Assembly (NCBI GenBank): GCA_037179335.1
Contig: JAKZHN010000002.1
Coordinates: forward strand, 248,001 to 312,000
Reading direction: 5' to 3'
Length of the DNA stretch: 64,000 nucleotides
Source of the DNA: Cyclaneusma minus
Taxonomy: Eukaryota; Ascomycota; Leotiomycetes; Marthamycetales; Marthamycetaceae
The position numbers were made by a program, and so were the translations under genes. The notes beneath the pieces are model-generated. The model worked only from the letters and a program-made list of their open reading frames with translations, was not told the DNA's origin and did no database searches. Below, piece after piece: positions 1 through 12,292 of the stretch; the stretch's first letter is position 1; every line of letters begins with the position of its first letter.

Positions 1-3000
1 TTTTATATAATTAATTTATTAATTTATTAATTTATTAAGTTTCTTATTATTATAATTAATATAAGCTAATATAGCTCTAATTATTTTTTACAATTTTAGT
101 TTTTAATAAATACGGGCTTTGTTTTTCATTTTCATTTTCATTTTTTTAATTTTTAATTTCTCGTTTTTTTCGGCCTTTTTTTTTGACAGCTAATACCCGG
201 GTAAAATATTTTATAGCTCTTGGATTATTTTCAATTTTTTAATTAATGGTATATTTAAAAATGTATTTTTTAAGAAATTTAAAATGCTTTTTTTATTAAT
301 AATTTAATGTTTTTTAAAAACTGGCTAAAAATAAAGGAATTTGACCCTTAGAATTATACCTGTTTTTTAAATATTTTGCTTTTTCAAATAATTTTAAAGC
401 TAATTGTTTTTTTATTTTTTTACTTGGTTTTTTTTGGCTTAACAATCTTTGCTAATTTTTTAATTTTATCCAGATTTTTAAATAATAGCTTTGGTGTTTT
501 TAATTAAAGTAATTTTAACGGCTTGGAAATTGGCTTATTTAAAGGCTTTTTTAAAATATTATTTAAAGCGGTAAAAATTGGCTTTTTTAAAGCTATAGCA
601 ATTGGTATATTTAATATATTATATTAGGGCGTTTTTAAAATTTTGTTTTTTATTATAGTAATTGGTATATTTAATATCTTATATTAGGGTAATTTCTATA
701 TTATAGCTAATGCATTATTTATTAATATTTTTAATAAATTATTTAGCAAAAGGATGATATTTTTTATATATTTTTTTTAAAAAAATCTCTTTATTATTTT
801 TTAGAATAATCGGAATATGCTAGAATTTTCCTATTTTTTAAATTGGCTATATAAGCTATTTTCTTAGTCCTTTATAGGGTCTTTTATTAAATTTGTTATT
901 TATAATAATTCTTGCAGCTAATATTTTTAAATGTAATTTAATTATAAATTCAAATATATATTTAAATACTTTTATTCTGCTTATTTTTATAATATATACT
1001 AATTTAAAAAAAGTATTTGATTATTATTTTTAAATATCCTATAAAAATACCAATAATTCCGGTATTTATAAGCTTATTATAATATTGGCCTTTTAAAATA
1101 GTTTTTAAATTAAAATAAAAAATACATTTGGTGCCAAATATTCAAATATAGTTAATAAATAATATAATTTCGGTTTACACTTTTTTAAAGGATATTAAAT
1201 ATTTATTAATTTCTGGTCCATTTACCCGATTTTTAATATAGGCATTAAATTCGGCTGCTTTATCCCAGAAACCTATAAAAACTTAAGCGTTTTTTTAAAA
1301 TAAATCGCATATTAGCCTCCATTTACTAAATGCTTTTTTTTGCAAGGCCATTTCAATATAAAAAAGCGATTGTGGTAAATTGATATTTAACTCCTTTAAT
1401 GGTTTTCCATTTTTTAATAAATTTAAGAAATTCCGAAGCATTATTAAAACGGGCTAATTTAATTTCTTTACCAATTTGAAGCTCTATTTTAAAAATCCAG
1501 GATTTTAAAACTAATTTTGCATCACTTTTTTTTAAAGGAATGCTTTAAAAAATTTAAATGGCTATTAATAATTTAAAATAAATAATAGTGTTTTTTAATA
1601 ATATTAAAAAAGGTTTTATAATCTTAAATTAAACTAGCATTAGAAAATCTTTTTTATAGGCATTTAGCTTTTTTGGAAAGAAGGTTTTTATTTTGGTTAA
1701 AATAGATATTTTATAAAAATTCCTTAATATAGAAATTTTGATTGATTTGCTAAATATAGTAATTTTTCTAAAATTTCTAATTTTTTAAAAGCTAAAATAA
1801 AAAAAATCTTCTATAAATTAAATTATAAATATATTATTTTATTTTAAACAATTTAGGCTTATTTAATTTATTCGTTTTAATTGTTTTTATAATATTAGCT
1901 ATAACCAATATAGCCAATTTATTAATAATAGCTATTAAGGCCTTTTTATATACCTTATTAATATATAAAATAAAATAAAATCTGCCCTTTACCATTGCTT
2001 GAATTACAATTTAACTTTTAAAATTTCTATATTATATATTTTTATTATTAATTCTTTTAAACCAATAATATAAAGCTTTTTGCCAAAAATTGAATTGCAT
2101 CCTAATTTAAATATATAAAATATTTTTTTAAACTTCAATTCCATTCTATTATTGCAAATTAATTTTTCCATGCTTTTATATATAGCCTAAATAATTTCTT
2201 CGCCAATTTTAATTGTGCGCTTAAAAATTTAATTAAAAATTTATAATACGGATTATTTATTAAATATATAAAAAAAGGCATTAATATTTAAAGCCTGGAT
2301 TTAAAAAAGGGCCTTATTAATTGATTTTTTAAAAAGGTGGCAAATTTTAACCTTGTTAAAAATATCTTTATTGGAGCTGGAAAAGGAGAAACCGGAATTA
2401 AAGCTGGCTTCGATTGCATAGCCGGAAGCCTTTTTCTTTTTTTTTGGAATTTTCAGATTTTTTTTATTTTTGTTATCCTTTTTTTATTTTTTTTGGCCTT
2501 CGCACTAATTTTTGCAATAAAGCTTTTTATTTTTGAACTTTTTTTGTTTTTGCTTTTTCTGTTGCAAATTTTAACAAAAGCTTAAGCTTTGCCTAATATA
2601 GGGCAGTTTTTAATCCAATATTTATTAAATTTGCAATAAGAATAAAAAAGATTATAATTAGAATTGTTAAAGCCTTTTTATTTTTATTTTTGCGATTGCA
2701 AGCGTATATTTTAGCCTTAATATTATTTTCCTTATTTTTAAGCTTTTTTCAATTTTTTTTAAAAAAGGTTTAAAGCTTGGCTTTTATAAATATAAATATT
2801 TAATTGCGGAAAACCATTAAAATTAATCAGTATTCTTTAGGAAAGGCAATTTGAAAAATAGTAAATAAAGGTTTATTAGAATAAAAATCCTTTATTAAAA
2901 AATTAGCGGCAATAAGCTTGTATTTATAATCTTTTAATATATTGGAGCCTTGTAAAACTATTATACCGTTTATTTTAAAAATATAAATTTTATTAAAGTA

Positions 3001-3859
3001 TTTATTTGCAATAAATTTATAAATTTATAAATATTTTTTCTTTAAATATTTCTAAAAGGTATAGGCAATATTGTACTTTTTAAATAGCTGCTAATTATTA
3101 TTTAAAAAAAGGAAATATAAAAGAGTTAGCATGAGCATTATTTTTGCAATATTTAAAGCTTTTATTGCGATTTAATTTATAAGACTTATTTCCAATAATT
3201 AAGGTTTTTAGGTTTTTGATTATATTTTTAATATTAATAATTTCTGCAAAATTTGCGCTTTTATATTTAATATACCTTTGGTAATTCTTTTAAATGGCAT
3301 ATTAAACCTTTTTGCTATTTAGTTTAATTTTTATTTAAAAAAACCAGCTAATATAGTTTTTATAAAAAAGCATTAAAATGCGCCATTTAGCGCTTTTGTT
3401 TTTAGCTATATTGCTAAATAGGTAAAAACGGATTGGTTTTGGACTTTTAAAATAATAAAGGATAAGCAGATTTAAAAGAAATCAATTTTTAATTGCGCAG
3501 TTTTGCAAATTTATAAATACGCAAATTTAGGTAATGCAAATTTAAGGAATTTAGATTTAAATTAAATTTAAAATTGCGCTGAAAATTTGCAATAAGGGTA
3601 TTGCAGTGTTTTAGCGAATATTGTATTATAATGGGTACCATTTATAATAATCCCTTGCAGGCAAAATTTAAAACGCATTTTGCAGCTTCAAATCCTTATT
3701 TTGCGCAGCTATTTTGTATAAAATAAAAGGAAAATAAACCCAATACTAATAGTTTACTTTTTATAAATGCAAAATAATAATTCTTATTGCTTTATATAAT
3801 ACGGATTTTATAATCTATTAAAATAAATAGGGAATCACTAATATATATTGCATTAAAAA

Positions 3860-3995
3860 GGGCAAAATAATCGCCGTCGCTAAAAGTCTGAGGGCATTTA
3901 AACTCCTGGCGCTAATGCTACGCTAGTGCCTGAGGTATTCCATGGTCTGTGCACCATGGTCCGTGCATTTCAGTCAAGGACTTAACGGCGCCTTT
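3860..3995. repeat. GC-richer repeat island inside the AT-rich block
   Basis: About 130 bases of balanced composition sit in otherwise A/T-only sequence. The island holds an imperfect palindrome around CTGGCGCTA...CGCTAGTGCC, and the motif CCATGGTCYGTGCA twice in tandem (about 3939-3967). The GCGCTA/GCTAGTGC words recur in the island near 5980, which suggests one dispersed repeat family. No coding sequence is seen. It may be the relic of a transposon terminus or LTR. Confidence 0.5.
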
Positions 3996-5621
3996 TTTCG
4001 ATATAAATAATAGTTAAATATTTTGCTTTTTAATATATTAAAATAAATATAATAAAGATTATTTAAACAAATGCCAAATTTGATAATACGGTTTATAAAA
4101 ATAAGAAATTTAATTTTAAACACATTTTATATAATTCCGGTATATTTTAAATTAAAATTATAAATATAAATCTTGGTTAATTTAAATACTAGCTTGAAAA
4201 TGATAGTATTTATAAAACTATAATAGCTATTAATTATATTTATCAAAGGTATTTAATTTAGCTGCTTTGCTAAATTAATATAATTAAAAACAAATGCATA
4301 TATACCAAACCGGGGAAAAAGCCATAATATGCTATATTATAAACCGGCTTATATTATACTATATTAAAATTTAAATTGTATTATATTATTTGCTATGTTA
4401 TTAAAGCTGCGCTACGCTATATTATTATATTGCGCTGTATTATTAGCTATACCAAATTCATTAAAATAGGCATGCCGGGTAGTAAAGTCCTTGCTAATAT
4501 TAAATTTAATAAATTTTATAATATTTTGCAAGCCTTGTATATTTTAAAAAATAAGCATATTTTTTAAGCTTTTTAGGATTTGCCATGTAAAATAAAGGTT
4601 ATTTTTGAATTTTATTTGCTTTTTTATTTTTTTTAAATTATTTAGCTATTTTTAGCTTTATAAAAATTTTGTAAAATGTAAAAAACAGTTTTTTCTTATT
4701 TACTTATATATTATAAACAATTAGCTAGTTTTTTTAAAAAATATTAAATTTCCTTATTTGCTTTAGTAAATAAAACTTGGCTAAAAAATTTAAAAATATT
4801 TTTGAATCCAAGCTATAATTCCTTGTTTTGCTATTTAGCTTTTTTAAAAAAACCAATTTTAAAAATAAGGAATCTTTTAATATTTTGCCTTATATAGGTT
4901 TTAGGGTTTTCCAAATTCAAATCAGGAAAAAAATCTTTTTAAATAGTGTTTTTAGCTATAGCTAAATTTTTAAATTTAGATTTAAAAGAAATAAATATTG
5001 AAATATTAAATGCTTTATAAATATCCATTAGGAATTGATATTGGCTATAGCTAAAATGCTTAGCCAGTTTGGTATAAAAAAATAGTGTTTTTAATATTGC
5101 GCACGGAATTGGCGTAAAAATAAAGCTTTAAATTGCGGAATTTAAAGCTATAAATAAAGCTATAAATATTGCAGCTTTTAAAATTGCAGAAATTGCGCTT
5201 TTTAAAACTGCAAAAATCGGAAAAATATTTATAATAATAAAAGGCGGGAATTTAAAATGATAAAAAGCAGGGAGAAAAAAAAACCTATCGGCAAAATAGA
5301 TTTAGGGTTGTTTAAAATTGCACAAAATCTTGCAAAATTATAAATTTGGAAAGCGAAAATTTATAAAATACAAATTTGGAATTTTAGTTTAAATTTATAC
5401 AGCGCAAATTTAAATGCTTTAAAACTGCAAAATAAAAGTAAAATAAAAAAGCTTTAAAATTAAAGCTTTAAAAAATTGCGCAGCTAGGAATGGCTGCTGC
5501 AAAAGGGGAAGAGGGACGCAATTATGGTCGGAGCTGCGAAAGGGATTATAAAGGACTGCGCAATTTAGAAAGCAGGGTATTTTAAAATAAATGCGTGATA
5601 GACGCAAATTGCTAATTTTAA

Positions 5622-5795
5622 ATTGTATAAATCCTATTTTTATTAGGTAAAGCAATGGTTAGCCGATTTTTAATTTTTAAATTAATTGCGTAAATCCCGT
5701 TTTTATTAGGCAAGCCAAAAGTGAAATAAAAACCCTTAATACAATTAAAGCGTTGCGTAAATCCCATTTTTATTAGGCAAAGCAGGGCTTTAAAG
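5622..5795. repeat. Three-copy tandem repeat of about 65 nt
   Basis: Three diverged units each contain the core TAAATCC(Y)RTTTTTATTAGG followed by CAAGC or AAAGC. They begin near 5622, 5685 and 5752, so spacing is 63 and 67 nt. No coding potential is seen in the array. The sequence before it (about 5225-5620) is mixed, with repeated words such as AAATTGCG; I assign no function. Confidence 0.5.
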
Positions 5796-5944
5796 GGGTT
5801 TTTTTTTTCTTTTTGGAAAAATATAGGTATTTTGTGACTTTTTAAAAGAGAATTACTAATTAGTATTTATTCCCGTAAGGTTAGGGTAGTGCGCATGCGA
5901 GCAATAAATAGGTTATATTAGCTATAAAAAGGAAAGGGTAATTA

Positions 5945-6062
5945 AAGGGCCGCCGGGGAGCTATAAGTGGTCTCCATAGCTGGCGCTAAGCTAGTGCTAG
6001 CGTCCCGGGCATAGGGCGCGTGCCAAGTATATAACACGCGCCCGTGGCTTTAGGCAGGGATT
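5945..6062. repeat. GC-rich island with perfect hairpin
   Basis: A 118-base GC-rich island in the AT desert. It includes CTGGCGCTAAGCTAGTGC, similar to the island near 3900. It also has a perfect 9-bp inverted repeat, GGGCGCGTG (6014-6022) and CACGCGCCC (6035-6043), around a 12-nt A/T-rich loop. It resembles the preserved core or end of a transposon. No gene is present. Confidence 0.5.
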
Positions 6063-8560
6063 TATACAAATTAATTAAAATCTATTTTAATAAATTAGTA
6101 TAAAATATATTATATATTTTGCTAAATAAATTTAGCTTATAATTATAAATGTTTTTTATTTTAATTATTTTATATTTATAGTATTTTCAATTTAAAACTT
6201 TATTAAAACAATTCGTATAAAAAAAATAAAATTTAATCATATTTTATTATTAATTTTAAATTTATTAATTTGCTTTTAATATTGATTTTTTTTTAAAAAA
6301 AATAGCTATAGCGTATTTCTTTTTTTTTTTTTTTTTTAATTTTGCAATTAAAATAATTGCTTGATTGGCAATGGATTTAAAGCTAATAAAAATAAATAAA
6401 GTATTAAAATTAAATGGTTTTATATTATATTTATATATTATAAAAAAAGTTTATTTTTATTATTTTTATTATACAAATATTAATTAATAATTAGGCATAT
6501 AATAGTAATTTGGCCTATTCTTTTAATTGTAATTTATAAAAATTTATACGAAAATTTTAATAATTGCATTTATTCGCTTTACAGCGTCGTTTATTTCTGA
6601 ATGGAAAGCCATAAATAAAAAAGATAAAAAAATATTAGCAATCTATATATCTTTTTAAAATAGGCTAATAAATTGCAATTTTTAATTGGAAATAATATAT
6701 AAAAATAAGCTATAATACAAATAGTAGAATTTAATAAAGAAATTTGCTATTAATTTTGCTATAATTTTTTTTAAAAATTGATTAATTGTTTTTATTTAAA
6801 TAATTAATTGTTATAATAATATTTATATAACTATTGTTTTTTAATAAATTTATTATAAAATCTTTCAAAATTTGCAATTAAATTCAATCCGGAATTAATA
6901 AAACTTTTAAAAATCTGCATTCTTTTAAAGCTTTATATACTAATATAAATTGCAATTCGCAATATATTTTATTATATTTTATTTTATAAAAGGCTAGAAA
7001 AACCATTTGGATAATATTCCATATATATATATATTATATTAAAATAATTTATAATAATATTATTGTATAATTTTTAAATAAGCGCTGTTTTTAAAGGTTT
7101 GTATTTTGGCATTTATAGCCTTTATATATTTTTATATATTATTTGGTTTTTTTTTAATTTAAAATTCGTAATTAATATAATTAATTTTCATTTTAATAAT
7201 AGCCGTTTTATATTTTTTCTTGTTTTTTTAAAAACAAAAATTGCGCATATAAAGGGTCCAATTTGTTTTTATTAATTTAAATGCGTTTTTTTATATTTTG
7301 GCTATATTGGTCGGTTTTAATATTTCATTTATAATCTTTAAATAGATTTTTTATTTAATAAATTTATAAATAAATTTTATTTTTATTTGGATAAAATATT
7401 GGCTATAGCGTTTTGTTTTTTTAATATATATGCAATTACAAAATTGTAATTTGCTAATAAAAAAGCATATTTTATTTAATATTTAAATAGCGTATAAGCT
7501 ATTATAAAATATTTGAAAGTTTTATAGTTTATATATATTTGGAAAAATTCTTGCATTATTTTTAAATCAATTGCGAATTTTTTAAAATATTTGATAATTG
7601 CTAATAATCTTTTATTATAAATTAAATAATTGCATTTTGCAATTTGTTTTTAAAAAAAAAACAATAATTTATGCTATTTTATTATTTCCTATTTAAAATA
7701 GCGCTTTATTAATGCTATAGTCTAATGCATTAATTTCTATATATATTTTCAATTAAAGCAAATACAAATATTCTTTTGAATTATACAAATGCTTTTTTGA
7801 TTTTTATAATCTATTTAAAAAATTGGTTTTTTTTTAATCAAAACCGTAATAAATAAGCAAAATTCGGAAAAATTCTATATAAATTTCCTATAAAAATTGG
7901 CAAATTTTAAAAATCCCCGAATGCTTTTTAAATTAATAATAACAGCTATTTAATAATAGCTTTAATTTTTTCGAAATCCATAATTATTCGTTTTAAAATT
8001 TCGTTTTTATAATTGATTTTAATAATAAATTCCAAATATTTAATGGATTTAAATTTAAATTTGTATTTATTAATATTTAATTAAAATCCAATATTTTACA
8101 ATTGTTTCAAAACCGTTATATATAGTTTCAATATAGTTTTAAAAAATATTTATATAAATCAATATATTATTTATATAAGCTAAATAAAAATTATTCAAAT
8201 ATTCGGTCAAATGATAATTAATATACCGTTAAAAAATGTTTAAGGCATTGGCTAGCCTTAAAAAAGTCATTATTTATTTATATAATTTATACCGAATGCA
8301 AAAAGCCGTAAACTATTTATTATTTTTAGAAATTCTAATTTTATAAAATACGATAATTATATTTAATTTGATAGATTATTTGGCTTGGCCAATTGCTTAT
8401 AGAATTTTGTAAATTAAAGGGAAAAAATAGCGGTTTTTTAAAATATTTTATTTAAAGCCCAAGAATTTATACAAAAGCATAGGCTTTTTTTTGTTTTTTT
8501 AATAAATAATATTAAAACTGCCATTAGCGAATTATTTATTTATATAAATCCTTTTTTTAA

Positions 8561-8668
8561 TATTTTATAATATTTTATAATATTTTATAATATTTTATAA
8601 TATTTTATAATATTTTATAATATTTTATAATATTTTATAATATTTTATAATATTTTATAATATTTATA
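8561..8668. repeat. Perfect decamer tandem array (TATTTTATAA)n
   Basis: Ten identical, uninterrupted copies of TATTTTATAA run from 8561 to 8660, followed by a partial copy. The unit contains only A and T, so C-to-T mutation cannot erode it. The perfect identity therefore suggests recent slippage or unequal exchange rather than selection. Confidence 0.95.
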
Positions 8669-11600
8669 TATATTATAATAAATTGCTTTTTTAAAAGCAA
8701 CCTCTTTTAAACCCATTTTAATCGATTTTCCTTTTTTCCAAAAAATTGCAATTGCTTTTTAAAATGTTTTTAAATTTTTAATTATAATAATAAAGGGCTT
8801 TAAAATTAAAACAATTAATAATTCCCAATCCAAATATTGCTAGCACGCATTTGAGCAATTCTAAAACTGTAATTAAAGCAATGCATATTTTAACGGAATA
8901 TTAAAAATGCCCCCAAATAATTTTTAATAGTTTTCCAATTTTTTTCAGCCGTTGCTATCGCTATTGCTAGCCTTTTTTGCTAGTTTGCCAGCTTTTATAT
9001 TGCAAAATTTAATATAAAGTTTTCAGTTTAATTAGCAATATTAATAATTGGTATTTTTATTAGCAAAAACCACTATAATATATATACTAGCCAGTTAAAA
9101 ACTAGCCAATAGCCAAATAGCCTCCGTTTTTTTTCCAGCAATTTATATTTTCCTTTTTTGCTATATATTTTCCCGCCGCTATTAATAAATACTAGCAATA
9201 TACTAATCCCAATCCATTAAAAATCCGGATTTTTTTATACCAGCCAATAATTAATATACGTTATATTAACTCTTTTTTTTATAAATTCTACAAATACAAA
9301 ATAACCCCTTTTTTAACCGGCCCCGCTATATAGCCGGCATTTTTATATTTAAATACCCTTTTTCTTCCAATTCTATTAAATAGCCAATATATAGCTGCTA
9401 AAAGCCCCAAGCCTTTTATAAATTCTATATTTTAATATTTCCTTTTTCAGTCGGCCTTTATTCAATAGCCAATATATTATATTATATATATTTATATTAT
9501 TACCCTTATTTATAACGGCTTTATACCTAAAAAATAATCAGAATTAAACCAGTTTTGTTTTAGCAAATTTATTTGCGGCATTAATATAATAGACCAATAT
9601 TGCCGCTTTAGTTTTTATTTTATTTTTTATATATAAGCTAGGCTTGCTTAAAATATTAAATATAATAAAAAAATCCTATAGCTTTTTTTTAAAAAATAAT
9701 TTATTTAAAACATTATTAAATAATTATTTTCAATATTAAAAGCTATATAAAATACAGAATTTCCGTTATTATTAATTTATAGATTTTTTAATATTATATA
9801 TTAGTATTAAAAAAACTATAATATTAAATAAGGCTATAAAATAAACATAGTTTTAGCAAATTTAAATAAGGCAATTGGCCGGGATTTTATTGGAAAACTA
9901 AAGCATATAGCTTTTTATTAGCAATAGGAAATTTTTAAATCCCGGTTATCCACCGTAATATAAAAAACCCATTTTCTTATAATTTGCCAGAAACTTTAAA
10001 TGCGCTATAATAATATTAAATAAAAAACGATTAATTTAAAACAAAATTAGCCAGCCAAATATAATTATAAAATTCCGGCTATAGGCTATAAAAAAGCTAG
10101 CTTATTTTAATTTAATAGAAAAAGCAGTTTTTAAAACTTAATATAAATAGCAAAAACAAAGGGAAAAAAACCGGGAAAATTGGACTTTAGCCGGAATTAA
10201 AAAAGGATTTAGCCGAATAGAAGCTGGCTATAAAAATAATATTAAATAAATATAAATGGTTTTAATAGCCTGGATTTTCTCCGGCGAATTTCCAAATTAA
10301 TAATTGTAGTATTGGTAATAGCAAAATTTAAAACCATAGCATTATTAAAGCTTTATAGGCCCCCAATTTATTTATAGCCAAAAGCTTTTACCGCTATAAA
10401 TAAAAAAAAACTTAAAATAGCTTTTGCCCAAAAAGATTCCGACTTTTTTTTGGAAAAGCCTGGCTTTTAAGATTTTTAGCCCTGCTTAATTTATTATTTT
10501 AATCACTATCGTATAGCTTTAATAGCTAAATAACGATTAAAATTGATATATATATATATTTTATAAAAAAGTTAATATTAAAAGTGTTTTTTTTGGCTTA
10601 TTTTATATATAAGTCCTTAAAATACAATAGGATTTTTGCTATTTATTTATTTTTAATTTAATATAGTAATTAATTTTGAAATTTTGAAAAAAAAATAGCT
10701 TATTTGTTTTTTTTTCAATTGAATTTATTTAATATACTTTGCTAGTATTTTGCCAATTGTTTTTGGAATTTATAAACATTTTGATTTTTAAAGCCCTTTT
10801 TATATTTGCTAGATTTTTTTAAGCAAATCTAATAAATACTATTGCATTAATTTTTGCAATATTTATTTTCTAATATAGCTATTTGCATTAATTGCCATTT
10901 TTTTAACTATTTTATATAAAGTTTATCTTTTTTAATATTTCTTTTTTAGTTTTTTTATTAAATTTATTTTAATATTATATTATAGCCGCAATATAATACT
11001 ATATATATAGCCGCTTTTTTATAATATATTTTTCAATATTATATAAATAATAATTTTATAATCCAAATCGTCGCTTATATATAAGCCAATAAATTTTAAA
11101 TTATCAAAAAAGAAATATTAAAAATATTTTTTATACAAAAGCGAAATAAATTATTTTAAAAAGCAAATATTTATTATTGATTAAAATAATAGAATAATTT
11201 ATTTAATTAATAAAAGAAAAATTAAAAAAATTGCTATTAATATATTGTTTTTTAATTTGCATTTGGAAATTAAAGCAATTAATTTTTCAAGTTTTTCGCA
11301 TTCTTATTTAAAGCCTTTGCAAAAAGCAATTTGCATTTTCGGATTACGTATTCCTTGGCTCCGTATTGGAAATATTATTCCGCGGCTTTTAAAACAATTT
11401 TAATTACTTATTTGATTTTTAAATTAAAGACTATATTAATATATTTATTGTATTTGAATCCGTATAATTTTAAATAACAATATTAGTTAATATTATTTTT
11501 AATTTTTCAATTTTAATATTTAGATTTCTATATTTAAACTTTTTGGCCGAGCTTTTCAAAGCCATTGCTATAATTTATAATTTATTAATATATAGAATAT

Positions 11601-12126
11601 ATTGGAAAAAAGCCTATATATTGGCAAAAGTTATAGCAGCGATAAAGCTAAAAAATATTTAGCGGAAAATTTGAATTTTAAGCTTTTCCGGCCAAATCAA
11701 GCTATTGGCTTGCATTAGGAGATTATTGTATTTGGCAATGAAAATACTGAATTTTTTATCGTTTTTTTGAATTATTTTGGCTAATTTATTTAAGGCTTTT
11801 ATTTGAAATTTAGCGTTTTTATATATTAAATTCAATTATTTTTATAAATCAATTAGAAATTCAATAATAAAATTGGAAATGCTCGCAATATAGGCTTTAA
11901 TTCAAAATTGGATTTGCTTTGCGATTATTTTTAATATTTAATTATAAATATATTAAAATTATATATTAGCCAATTTGCCTGCCAACTCTATTTGAATTTT
12001 TATTTTTATTTGGCTTTTTTAAATAGGGTATTTTTTTATTAAATTTATTAAAAGATTTGATTTTTAGCAAAATTTAATAGCTATAGGCCGTAGAAATATC
12101 CATTTTAAAAATATTAGCAAAAGTGT

Positions 12127-12292
12127 TATAATACAAACCCTTCGGGCTATAAACACGTGCACACCTTTTAACCCTTGCATGCCTTGGCGCCAAGCCCACA
12201 GCCAGCTATAAATAAAAAGCTCGGAAAGCGCTTTTTATTTTTCGCACAATAACGTCGTTATTACCTAATCTCTATTTTGCGCCGTAATAATT
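12127..12292 (+). repeat. LTR-like repeat, copy A
   Basis: About 166 bases, clearly GC-richer than the flanks, align throughout with 23955-24122 in the same orientation. Shared blocks include CTTCGG/TTCGG with CTATAAA, TAACCC(T)TGCATGCC, a TATA-like GCTATAAATAAAAAGC, GGAAAGCGCTTTT and a final TATTTTGCGCCGT. The copy begins within TGTTATAATACAAA. The short length, TATA-like core and TGTTA start resemble fungal LTRs, probably of Ty1/copia type. That class assignment is inference, because no intact gag or pol is recognisable between the copies. Differences from copy B are mostly C/T and G/A. Confidence 0.6.

Noticed and set aside
2337..2585. 82-codon hydrophobic frame in the AT-rich block
   Set aside because: Phe/Leu/Ile runs are the strand-complement of Lys-rich low-complexity DNA. 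The frame starts without ATG and has no support as a membrane protein.
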